15,139 bases of DNA from Halobacteria archaeon. Lineage in GTDB: Archaea; Halobacteriota; Methanoliparia; Methanoliparales; Methanoliparaceae. Location of the stretch: positions 1 through 15,139 of the forward strand of contig DUJX01000121.1 in NCBI GenBank assembly GCA_013329575.1, given 5' to 3'. A model generated the notes under the pieces. That model ran no database searches. It saw nothing but the letters and a program-made list of their open reading frames with translations, and was not told where the DNA came from. The position numbers and the translations under genes are program-made. Positions 8,391 to 14,400 of this stretch are shown piece after piece (within the stretch, counting starts at the first letter, position 1; each line of letters starts with the position of its first letter).

Positions 8391-8996
8391 TTATGATTTT
8401 TTAAACTCGGTCTGCTTTACAAATGGTTTTACAAACGTTCTGTATTTAATGTTATCTTCTCTGATCTCTTCTTCGATCCGTCTTGCTATTAATTTTTCAG
8501 GGTGATACAACGTAGTTACTCGCGCTTCAATATCCTTAAAACTGGTAAATGGCGATTTATTCCTCTCTTCTATAATCTTCCACATTAATTTTTTGCCGAT
8601 TCCAGGAATTATCTCCAGATGATGAAACCGGGGTGTTATAGAATCCGATTTATTAAAAAATTCGATAAATTTTCCCTCGTTGTCTTTTACTATCTCTTCA
8701 ATAACGTTTAATAATTCCATCTTCGCAGCGTTGGTCAGGTCATTGTAAGATATACGCCTCTTTACGTAATCCACTACATCTCGTAGCCCTCTGCCTACAT
8801 ATAATCGATCATACGGATCTCCTTTTTTACCTTTTTTTGGCACGATCTCTAATAAAGAGAGATGTTCTTCTCCGATAGCCTGTATTACCGGCCGTTTTTG
8901 ATAGACCGGACGAGTGTCGCTGGGATGTCCATAAGGAAGATAATCTAAGACACGGACATACTCCTCTTTTGTATCGTCTTTGTTGTAACTCTGCAT
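8391..8996 (-). CDS. DUF655 helix-hairpin-helix nucleic-acid-binding protein
   Basis: Conserved archaeal protein of unknown precise function, expected to bind nucleic acid. The 201 residues open with an acidic/tyrosine-rich start, then VRVLDYLPYGHPSD (15-27), a DUF655 hallmark. A small basic beta-like region follows, containing IQAIGEEHLSLLEIVPKKG (38-56). From about 125 to 160 there is a helix-hairpin-helix: the hairpin PGIGKK at 131-136 and a second turn with SFKDIEARV. ATG 8996 is supported by GGGAG six bases upstream in the transcript. It lies between rpoF and rsmA on the same strand, the classical position in Euryarchaeota, which suggests a link to transcription or ribosome maturation. 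A 163-base gap after rpoF contains an AAATATAA-like box A near 9070, so it may have an additional promoter. Confidence 0.93.
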   Translation of the reverse strand: MQSYNKDDTKEEYVRVLDYLPYGHPSDTRPVYQKRPVIQAIGEEHLSLLEIVPKKGKKGDPYDRLYVGRGLRDVVDYVKRRISYNDLTNAAKMELLNVIEEIVKDNEGKFIEFFNKSDSITPRFHHLEIIPGIGKKLMWKIIEERNKSPFTSFKDIEARVTTLYHPEKLIARRIEEEIREDNIKYRTFVKPFVKQTEFKKS

Positions 8997-9142
8997 TTAT
9001 ATCTCCCTTTATACAAAAATCTCTTTTGAATAAAATAAAAGTATAGTTATTCATTATCCAAATTCATTATATTTAGACAAAACTATATCTTATTTTATTA
9101 TTAATTTTCATGAATTTTAAGACTATCTGTCTTTACTATCTT

Positions 9143-9160
9143 ATTATCTCGTTAGATAAT
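9143..9160 (-). repeat. 7-bp hairpin directly after the rpoF stop codon
   Basis: ATTATCT and AGATAAT are perfect inverted copies separated by four bases. On the minus strand the stem begins at the last base of the rpoF stop codon. No T-run follows, so it does not look like an intrinsic terminator. It may be a weak 3'-end or processing structure, or simply chance in AT-rich DNA. Confidence 0.35.
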
Positions 9161-9507
9161 CATCTATACTTTGCAACTATATCTAATATCTCATCAAACT
9201 CTTTATCAGATAGATTATACCTCTCTTTTGCATATATAGATCTTAGCTCTCCATGCGTAGAGGGAAGAATATTGGCGATGATAATCGCTATCGTCTTATT
9301 CATCTTATCCAGACGGAGTAAATCTTCGATCAACTCTTTTGCTTCATCTGCACTCAGTTTATTAAACCGGGTAAGATGGTCCATTGCCCGTCTTTGTTCG
9401 TAAAACACCTTGTTATCTTCGTTAACGCTTAAAAATTTATCCAATAACTCTTTAGCCTCTGCGTTTGATATAAAATCTTCTTCAAGTATCTTTTTTACCT
9501 TAACCAA
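9160..9507 (-). CDS. rpoF: DNA-directed RNA polymerase subunit F (Rpb4-like)
   Basis: Subunit F pairs with subunit E to form the stalk of archaeal RNA polymerase, which contacts nascent RNA and aids open-complex formation. The 115 residues match the family length. The N-terminal half carries ILEEDFISNAEAKELLDK and the tip-associated part. The C-terminal HRDC-like helical bundle has LTRFNKLSADEAKELI (45-60), the conserved IANILPSTHGELR (77-89) and a final EFDEILDIVAKYR helix. The start is TTG at 9507, unusual but supported by the strong site GAGGCGATC seven bases upstream of it in the transcript; no in-frame ATG is near. It follows rpl21e with a 10-base gap, so the two are co-transcribed and probably translationally coupled. 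Confidence 0.95.
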   Translation of the reverse strand: MVKVKKILEEDFISNAEAKELLDKFLSVNEDNKVFYEQRRAMDHLTRFNKLSADEAKELIEDLLRLDKMNKTIAIIIANILPSTHGELRSIYAKERYNLSDKEFDEILDIVAKYR

Positions 9508-9509
9508 TT

Positions 9510-9518
9510 GATCGCCTC
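9510..9518 (-). promoter_or_regulatory. Ribosome binding site fixing the TTG start of rpoF
   Basis: On the minus strand GAGGCGATC differs by one base from the ideal complement of the 16S rRNA tail (GAGGTGATC). It runs up to two bases from TTG 9507, with the GAGG core seven bases away. It begins at the end of the rpl21e stop codon, implying coupling between the two genes. Confidence 0.7.
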
Positions 9519-9805
9519 TATATTTTAACCAGATGCTGAGGTCGAGATATCATTATCTTTTTCTTTCCTCCATCCTTTATCTCTACTAGGTATGCCCTTC
9601 CTCTTCTCTCCTTAATCACACCGTTTGCCCCTTGATATCTAGGATAAGGCATTCCTTTATGGACGCTCGAGTCGATCTTTATATATACCCGATCCCCCTC
9701 ATCAAACTCTTGTAGAGCACGAGTTAATGGAGACAACCCCCGCTCTCTTAATCCTCTCTTCAACTTATGTCTAGTCTTTCTTCTGAATCCTTTTGTTTTT
9801 GGCAT
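9518..9805 (-). CDS. rpl21e: 50S ribosomal protein L21e
   Basis: Archaeal/eukaryotic-type large-subunit ribosomal protein. The 95 residues equal the usual archaeal length. The start MPKTKGFRRKTRHKLKR is strongly basic and conserved. LTRALQEFDEGDRVYIKID (27-45) leads into an SH3-like barrel with HKGMPYPRYQGANGVIKER, and the protein ends with the typical SRPQHLVKI. ATG 9805 is preceded by AGAGGTAA at a normal spacing. It is the first gene of an rpl21e-rpoF-DUF655 unit, with a box A element upstream at 9860-9869 and an 84-base separation from pus10, which is on the same strand. Confidence 0.98.
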   Translation of the reverse strand: MPKTKGFRRKTRHKLKRGLRERGLSPLTRALQEFDEGDRVYIKIDSSVHKGMPYPRYQGANGVIKERRGRAYLVEIKDGGKKKIMISRPQHLVKI

Positions 9806-9859
9806 TTTTTTTACCTCTTATTGATTTTTATTAAGTTAAACCTGATGAAAACGAGAATA

Positions 9860-9869
9860 CCATATAAAA
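9860..9869 (-). promoter_or_regulatory. Box A (TATA) promoter element of rpl21e-rpoF
   Basis: On the minus strand the sequence reads TTTTATATGG, a close match to the archaeal box A consensus. It sits about 60 bases before the rpl21e ATG, which would give a leader of roughly 30-35 bases. The identical ten bases occur ahead of the flavodoxin-like gene at 14173-14182. Confidence 0.55.
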
Positions 9870-9889
9870 ATTTGTTTTTTTGAATAACT

Positions 9890-11176
9890 TTAGTGATTAA
9901 ACGAGATAACATCCAAAGATCTAACAGTAGCGGTTACACCTAATAAATCAGACAGATTTGGTACTGTTCTGCCAGAATCTCCTGTAATCAATTCTTTTAC
10001 GTAAGTTCCGCCCGCACAGGATATTTCCAAAGTTACGGAGTCTCCTGAATAGTCGGTTAGTTCTATCCGATCTACTCTTCTCTCACGGATAAGATCCTTT
10101 CTCCTATGTAGTACCCTCGTCGGTGTTCTCTGTCTCAAAGTTATCCCACTCATAGACGTTATTACTTTTATAATATCTTCTTTATTTACTATTCTATCGA
10201 AAGAAACATCGCATTTATAAATCTTATCTACCTTTAATGATTTAAGATAGTATATCTCTTCTTTATCTGCAAACCGTATATCACTGACCTCAATCTTATC
10301 ACGCTCATACTTATTTATATCCTGCTCAATCTCTGCTAAATCAGATAATCTTTTTTTGGGGTTTACTATCTCTAATACGAACGGTCTCCCGTTACCCAAC
10401 ATTCTGACATCTATATCTTCTCTTCCTGCACCATGAAACTTCGTAGATTCTCCTAAAAATGATTTAAGAGCATGTTTGCCGATCAATTCTTCCACGCTTT
10501 CTTGATATTTCTTTCCGGTATAATTACAAACAGGACAGCCAATACCACCACATGCCCTACATGGCCATCTCGTCTGTGGTATATTTCTTACATATTTTTT
10601 ATATCTACCATAGATATAAATAGGTTTTACATTTATCGTCACACAATCAGACGGAATATCCAACAAGAAGAGAAGATCCGGTTTTACAAAATCTACGTCT
10701 TTTCCTGTAATTTCGCCTACTCTCTTTCCAACCTCTCTATTTATCTCTGCTTTGATGCTCTCCGTATGTCTTGCACCTGTTTTCTCCCAAAGATACTCCT
10801 CTGTCTCATGTAACAGACCCGATATGTGTGTCCCGACCAAGAACGTATCATATCCGTAATCTTCTGAGATATTTACACATCTTCGTACCCATTTATCCAG
10901 ATCGTCTAATAAACCACCGCAAATCCAACAAACGTGATCACCTTCAAGAGGATCACGGATACTGGCAGATCTATGACCGTTCTTTAAAGATGATTCACGC
11001 TTGTAATAATCCAGCAAAATCTCTTTTATTCTACGTCCTCGTTCTTCGTTACCTATATTACCCCATAGATTAACAAATTGCCTGCCTAAACATCTATTAC
11101 AGACAGCACCATCATCTGTTATCTCTTTTGATATCTTTATTATCTCTTCTAGATCTATACTCTCATCTTTATTCAT
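9890..11176 (-). CDS. pus10: tRNA pseudouridine synthase Pus10
   Basis: Makes pseudouridine 54 and/or 55 in the T-loop of archaeal tRNA, replacing bacterial TruB for this job. The 428 residues fit the family. The N-terminal zinc/THUMP-containing accessory domain holds CNRC (26-29) and CWIC (83-86). A second cysteine cluster, CRACGGIGCPVC, lies at 206-217, with Cys206, 209, 214 and 217. The catalytic domain has GAGREDIDVRMLGNGRPF (249-266), containing the catalytic aspartate (254 or 256). Later come TPTRVLHRRKDLIRER and the CAGGTYVKELITGDSGRT segment, which is highly conserved. ATG 11176 has no clear SD. It starts 28 bases after the DUF22 gene and is probably co-transcribed with it. Confidence 0.96.
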   Translation of the reverse strand: MNKDESIDLEEIIKISKEITDDGAVCNRCLGRQFVNLWGNIGNEERGRRIKEILLDYYKRESSLKNGHRSASIRDPLEGDHVCWICGGLLDDLDKWVRRCVNISEDYGYDTFLVGTHISGLLHETEEYLWEKTGARHTESIKAEINREVGKRVGEITGKDVDFVKPDLLFLLDIPSDCVTINVKPIYIYGRYKKYVRNIPQTRWPCRACGGIGCPVCNYTGKKYQESVEELIGKHALKSFLGESTKFHGAGREDIDVRMLGNGRPFVLEIVNPKKRLSDLAEIEQDINKYERDKIEVSDIRFADKEEIYYLKSLKVDKIYKCDVSFDRIVNKEDIIKVITSMSGITLRQRTPTRVLHRRKDLIRERRVDRIELTDYSGDSVTLEISCAGGTYVKELITGDSGRTVPNLSDLLGVTATVRSLDVISFNH

Positions 11177-11204
11177 AGATTTATCATGTCTATCGAGATC
11201 AAAA

Positions 11205-11648
11205 TTAACCTGTTCTGCTCTTTATCCAGCTATCAAGTACATCCGAAGTAAGTTTACGTTCAAATGTCGCATAAAATATATTTATAACACCCAAGAGTTC
11301 ACCGATATGGATCTCACCATCAAACATAGGATGAAAGATAACCGTATCGATATGCCGCCTCTCTTCTGCCTTAAGCGGGATACCAACACCCACAGCTTTT
11401 TCTACTGTTCCTAATGCATGCCTCGAAAAAAAGCACGGTACCACGATTGCTCTTTCCGGTATAATGACCTCTCTTATCTTTACATAAGTCAATTCATTCG
11501 CTTTTACTATCTTGTTTTCTGCTGCAACGAGCATCTCCCATTGCCCTTTCGGTCCTACGCTATATCCGTATGGATAAGCATCTATAGAGATCTTATCTAA
11601 TTCCCCGCCAAGTTTATCTTTCCAAACAACCAAATCGATCTTTGCCAC
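11205..11648 (-). CDS. DUF22 family archaeal protein, function unknown
   Basis: I recognise this as a DUF22-type protein by overall pattern, from memory; no function is established. The 147 residues contain LVAAENKIVKANELTYVKI (40-58), then VIIPERAIVVPCFFSRHALG (61-80), where the PC..SRHALG core is the strongest family feature. EERRHIDTVIFHPMFDGEI (95-113) and IGELLGVINIFYA (115-127) follow. The profile is mostly beta, with no signal peptide or membrane segment. The start is GTG 11648, supported by GGGTGA five bases upstream. An ATG four bases further upstream (11652) is out of frame. It is the first gene of a likely DUF22-pus10 transcript and is divergent from the dehydrogenase across a repeat-rich control region. 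Confidence 0.75.
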   Translation of the reverse strand: MAKIDLVVWKDKLGGELDKISIDAYPYGYSVGPKGQWEMLVAAENKIVKANELTYVKIREVIIPERAIVVPCFFSRHALGTVEKAVGVGIPLKAEERRHIDTVIFHPMFDGEIHIGELLGVINIFYATFERKLTSDVLDSWIKSRTG

Positions 11649-11653
11649 TCATC

Positions 11654-11659
11654 TCACCC
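11654..11659 (-). promoter_or_regulatory. Ribosome binding site supporting the GTG start of the DUF22 gene
   Basis: On the minus strand GGGTGA lies five bases before GTG 11648. It matches the GGTGA portion of the anti-16S complement. It decides for the GTG over other candidates, since the nearby ATG at 11652 is in another frame and would be too close. Confidence 0.55.
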
Positions 11660-11682
11660 TTTTGTTTTATCTATTTTAGTAA

Positions 11683-11736
11683 TGTTTGATATTATATATA
11701 ATATTTTATATAATAAAACATTTAGGATATCAAACA
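11683..11736. repeat. 10-bp inverted repeat pair flanking the DUF22 promoter core
   Basis: TGTTTGATAT (11683-11692) and its exact reverse complement ATATCAAACA (11727-11736) are 44 bp apart centre to centre, close to four helical turns. Between them lie a 16-bp AT palindrome (11689-11704, overlapping the left arm) and TTATATAA-like boxes that could be the TATA element of the minus-strand DUF22 gene. The right arm overlaps a second inverted repeat, AGGATAT (11724-11730) with ATATCCT (11742-11748). Paired operator half-sites are a reasonable reading; function is inferred. Confidence 0.55.
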
Positions 11737-11787
11737 GGTTAATATCCTTATCGTCGTATTAAAATATTTTATATTTAAGTATATATA

Positions 11788-11817
11788 TCTCTCTTTATTT
11801 AATCTCTCTTTATTTAA
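11788..11817. repeat. Perfect 15-bp tandem duplication
   Basis: TCTCTCTTTATTTAA occurs twice head to tail (11788-11802 and 11803-11817) without a mismatch. It lies just upstream of the TATA box of the dehydrogenase gene, where archaeal activators commonly bind. It could be a regulator site pair or replication slippage. Confidence 0.75.
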
Positions 11818-11821
11818 ATTC

Positions 11822-11839
11822 TTATATACCTGATCAGGT
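11822..11839 (+). promoter_or_regulatory. TATA box with adjoining 12-bp palindrome (possible operator)
   Basis: TTATATA (11822-11828) is a good box A, and transcription would start near 11850. The perfect palindrome ACCTGATCAGGT (11828-11839) begins at the last base of the box and lies between it and the expected start. A repressor bound there would block TBP/TFB or polymerase. No second copy of the palindrome was noticed in the window. Confidence 0.55.
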
Positions 11840-11903
11840 TGTTTTATCTATTACATTAAAATTAGATTATAACAAACAAAAATCAGGATAAAGGAGGAAA
11901 ATT

Positions 11904-13034
11904 ATGAGTTCATATAAAATACCTGTGATCCCCGGTGACGGCATCGGTCCTGAAGTAATAGCAGAGGGAGAAAAAGTTATAGAGACAGCCGCAGATTTAT
12001 TCGGTTTTACCGTTTCATGGATAGATCTTCCTATCGGTGCAGAAAGATACCTTAAAACAGGTAAATTGATCGATGAAGAGGAGTTAAAAGAGTTATCAAG
12101 ATACAAAGCGATCTATTTAGGTGCTGTTGGAGACCCGAGAGTAGAGCCTGGAATATTAGAAAAAGGAATTCTTCTAAAGATTAGGTTTTATTTTGATCAG
12201 TATATAAACTTACGACCGGTAAAACTATTAAACGGTGTAGAAACCCCCATAAAAAACAAAAAACCAGAAGATATAGATTTTTTGGTAGTACGGGAGAATA
12301 CAGAAGATTTTTATGTTGGGATAGGCGGACGGGCAAAGAAAGGAAGGACAAAAAATGATTTGGAACTGGCAAGAGAACTTTACAATATAAAATTTGGATT
12401 GGATATCGAGCATGACGCCGATGAGATAGCATATCAGATAGGACTGATAACTAAAGAGGGGACACGTAGGGTTATAAAATATGCATTCGAAAGATCTATG
12501 GAACGTAAAAAGAATCTTTCGAGCGTCGATAAAGCAAACGTCTTATCGGATATATATGGATTCTGGCGAGGTATCTTTAACGAGGTATCAAAAGATTATC
12601 CCGACGTAAAGACGTCATTCTACTTCGTAGATGCAATAACGATGTGGTTTGTAAAGAATCCCGAGTGGTTCGATGTCATAGTAACGCCAAACATGTTCGG
12701 TGACATTATAACCGATCTGGGTGCTATGATACAAGGCGGAATGGGATTGGCACCTGGGGGAAACATAAACCCAAAAGGAACGAGCATGTTTGAACCGATA
12801 CACGGGTCTGCTCCTAAGTATAAAGGAAAACACGTATCAAATCCTATTGCAACGATCTGGGCAGGATCGATGCTTCTGGATACTTTGGGCGAGAAAAAAG
12901 CGGCAAAATCCATTTTAGATGCGATCGAACAGAATTTGTCTCAAAGAATAGCACTAACCCATGATCTCGGCGGAAGTTCAGCAACCAATGAGGTCGGCGA
13001 TGCGATAGTAAATATCTTGAAAGAGATGAACTAA
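11904..13034 (+). CDS. Beta-decarboxylating dehydrogenase (isopropylmalate/isocitrate/tartrate dehydrogenase family)
   Basis: Oxidatively decarboxylates a (2R,3S)-type 3-substituted malate; which one is not settled. The 376 residues begin with [30 protein letters not shown] (97-109) is the substrate-loop form of tartrate and D-malate dehydrogenases, not LeuB. RENTEDFY follows at 130-137 with the catalytic-type Tyr137, Lys210 in DKANVLSD, and metal-binding aspartates Asp243, Asp267 and Asp271 ([10 protein letters not shown]). The cofactor loop [10 protein letters not shown] (300-309) carries Lys305-Tyr306, the pair that in E. coli isocitrate dehydrogenase favours NADP. Residues about 141-180 are longer than in E. 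coli DmlA. ATG 11904 has an ideal AAGGAGG six bases upstream. It is monocistronic, with a possible operator at its promoter. Alternatives are 3-isopropylmalate, isocitrate or homoisocitrate dehydrogenase. Confidence 0.88.
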   Translation: MSSYKIPVIPGDGIGPEVIAEGEKVIETAADLFGFTVSWIDLPIGAERYLKTGKLIDEEELKELSRYKAIYLGAVGDPRVEPGILEKGILLKIRFYFDQYINLRPVKLLNGVETPIKNKKPEDIDFLVVRENTEDFYVGIGGRAKKGRTKNDLELARELYNIKFGLDIEHDADEIAYQIGLITKEGTRRVIKYAFERSMERKKNLSSVDKANVLSDIYGFWRGIFNEVSKDYPDVKTSFYFVDAITMWFVKNPEWFDVIVTPNMFGDIITDLGAMIQGGMGLAPGGNINPKGTSMFEPIHGSAPKYKGKHVSNPIATIWAGSMLLDTLGEKKAAKSILDAIEQNLSQRIALTHDLGGSSATNEVGDAIVNILKEMN

Positions 13035-13127
13035 AAGATTAAAAAGGGTAGATTAAGCTATATCATCATGGTTGGAGTCAGGTTACCAGGATGTGGCATA
13101 AAAGAGTATCTTGGAAAAGATTGATTA
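13035..13127. other. Convergent intergenic spacer
   Basis: This 93-base gap separates the 3' ends of the dehydrogenase and the thioesterase. It contains an 18-codon reading frame at 13068-13124 without a ribosome site. No terminator hairpin is evident. Confidence 0.3.
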
Positions 13128-13535
13128 TCATCCCAAAATAATAAAAGATGCGTCTGCATCAGCAACAGTAACCGTGCCATCCATTACGACTGCATGGGCA
13201 AAGACAATCTTTCTACCCGGTTTTTTAATCGTTGCGCATGCGGTCAGCTTATCTCCTTTCACTGGTTTGAAGAATCTGACCGTCATGTCTATGGTTGCTA
13301 TATTTGTCGTTTCTCCAATATTAGCCATGACGACGTGTGCCATTGCCTCGTCCATCAGCGTTGAGATTATTCCACCTGCAGTAACACCGTTTCCTTGAGT
13401 GAAATCGTCGGATAGCGGGAGTGATATTATCACTTCATCAGGAGAGATCTTTACTACCTTTACACCCAAGAACCTGAATAATCTGTTTACCTGCTGATCA
13501 TCATTCTTTACGAAATCCAGATACTTATTACTCAT
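13128..13535 (-). CDS. Hotdog-fold acyl-CoA thioesterase (PaaI-like)
   Basis: Probable hydrolase of acyl- or aryl-CoA thioesters; the substrate is unknown. The 135 residues form a single hotdog domain. NGVTAGGIISTLMDEAMAH (49-67) corresponds to the family's G-x-x-HGG...D helix, with Asp62 and Glu63 in the catalytic position. The usual HGG histidine is Ala53. IDMTVRFFKPVKGDKLTA (82-99) is the typical strand and turn after the helix. ATG 13535 has the leader TGATC-TAAA-ATG, with no purine-rich SD. It lies 118 bases downstream of the flavodoxin-like gene on the same strand, so it may be co-transcribed or have its own promoter. No neighbouring CoA-metabolism gene indicates the substrate. Confidence 0.88.
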   Translation of the reverse strand: MSNKYLDFVKNDDQQVNRLFRFLGVKVVKISPDEVIISLPLSDDFTQGNGVTAGGIISTLMDEAMAHVVMANIGETTNIATIDMTVRFFKPVKGDKLTACATIKKPGRKIVFAHAVVMDGTVTVADADASFIILG

Positions 13536-13653
13536 TTTAGATCAAAACGATATTATGTATTAAACTGTTATAGGATTTATTTATTTCAATAAGATTAATT
13601 TTTAAATGCCATCAAAGATTTAAAAAATATAAAAGATATGTGTTTATTAGTTT

Positions 13654-14136
13654 TTACGATAATTTGGCAGCCAGTTCGCCGATCCTTCTTCCAAATTTTC
13701 TGCAGCTCTCCAACGTCTTCTCATCAGGAGCTTTTATAGATACTACACCAAAATGTCCTCCGCCGCCCTCAATCGGGTCTCCTGCAACAACCATTCCATG
13801 AACTAATAATGCCTGTATTAACGACATAATAGTCGTCTCGTTACCACCGCTGACAAAGTTGGACGACGCAAAAGCTGCACCGATCTTATTCTCTAATTTT
13901 TTTCTTTTTTTCACGGATTCGTCTATGAATTTTTTCATCTCTGCCGACATCGTCCCAAAATATGTCGGTGATCCTAATATAAGCCCGTCTATCCCTTCAA
14001 GATCATCTATCGAGGCGTCTTCTACCTTTTTAAGTATAGCTTCTGCTCCAGACGAGATTACACCTTCTTCTATCGCTTTCGCCATTTTTTTGGTATTGCC
14101 CGTCTTTGAATGGTAAACAATCAGTACTCGTGTCAT
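13654..14136 (-). CDS. Flavodoxin-fold protein, WrbA / NAD(P)H:quinone oxidoreductase-like
   Basis: Small FMN protein for electron transfer or quinone reduction. In its 160 residues the FMN phosphate loop SKTGNTKKMA lies at 10-19. GSPTYFGTMSAEMKKFID (55-72) is the second FMN loop, with the aromatic Tyr59/Phe60. SSNFVSGGNETT (91-102) resembles the WrbA segment that packs on the isoalloxazine. A glycine-rich EGGGGHFG (123-130) precedes the last strand. It is shorter than E. coli WrbA (about 198 residues), so a plain flavodoxin-like carrier is equally possible. ATG 14136 is likely, though no SD is visible; the box A at 14173-14182 would give a leader of about 16 bases. No signal peptide. Confidence 0.88.
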   Translation of the reverse strand: MTRVLIVYHSKTGNTKKMAKAIEEGVISSGAEAILKKVEDASIDDLEGIDGLILGSPTYFGTMSAEMKKFIDESVKKRKKLENKIGAAFASSNFVSGGNETTIMSLIQALLVHGMVVAGDPIEGGGGHFGVVSIKAPDEKTLESCRKFGRRIGELAAKLS

Positions 14137-14172
14137 GATTGTGATTATATCGAGATCATATATATATTTTTA

Positions 14173-14182
14173 CCATATAAAA
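14173..14182 (-). promoter_or_regulatory. Box A (TATA) element of the flavodoxin-like gene
   Basis: On the minus strand the sequence is TTTTATATGG, centred about 42 bases before ATG 14136, which would start transcription near 14152. It is identical over ten bases to the element ahead of rpl21e. A TATATATATG stretch nearer the gene is an alternative. Confidence 0.5.
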
Positions 14183-14282
14183 TTAAATTGATAATCTTCT
14201 CTTTGCGATTAAAATTATACAACTTATAAAAATCATTATAAAAGCATAGTTACATATGACATTTAGAAGATACGAAACCAAA

Positions 14283-14338
14283 GGATTATATATAAATTTT
14301 TATAAATATAGGATTATATATAAAAATTTATAAATAAA
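14283..14338. repeat. 28-bp tandem repeat carrying duplicated TATA motifs
   Basis: Two head-to-tail copies (14283-14310 and 14311-14338) agree at 25 of 28 positions, each beginning GGATTATATATAAA. The differences turn TATAAATTTTTATA (14291-14304) into TATAAAAATTTATA (14319-14332), which are exact reverse complements and could pair as a 14-bp AT stem. The repeat lies 63-118 bases upstream of the coiled-coil gene and probably includes its promoter. Confidence 0.7.
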
Positions 14339-14400
14339 ATATAATATAAAAAATTTTTATTCGAGTTTAAAATATCGTTAAATCAATAAGGAGGTTAAAA

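Noticed and set aside
8827..9054. 75-codon minus-strand frame overlapping the start of the DUF655 gene
   Set aside because: It overlaps the well-supported DUF655 frame, has no family features, and the good SD (GGGAG) belongs to the DUF655 start.
13068..13124. 18-codon plus-strand frame starting MVGVRLPGCGIKEYLGKD after the dehydrogenase
   Set aside because: It has no ribosome binding site at a usable distance and no recognisable similarity, and it sits in a short convergent gap; chance is sufficient.
13620..13653. T-rich stretch after the flavodoxin-like gene (minus strand) as a terminator
   Set aside because: A six-T run occurs, but such runs are common in this AT-rich sequence and no other support was seen.
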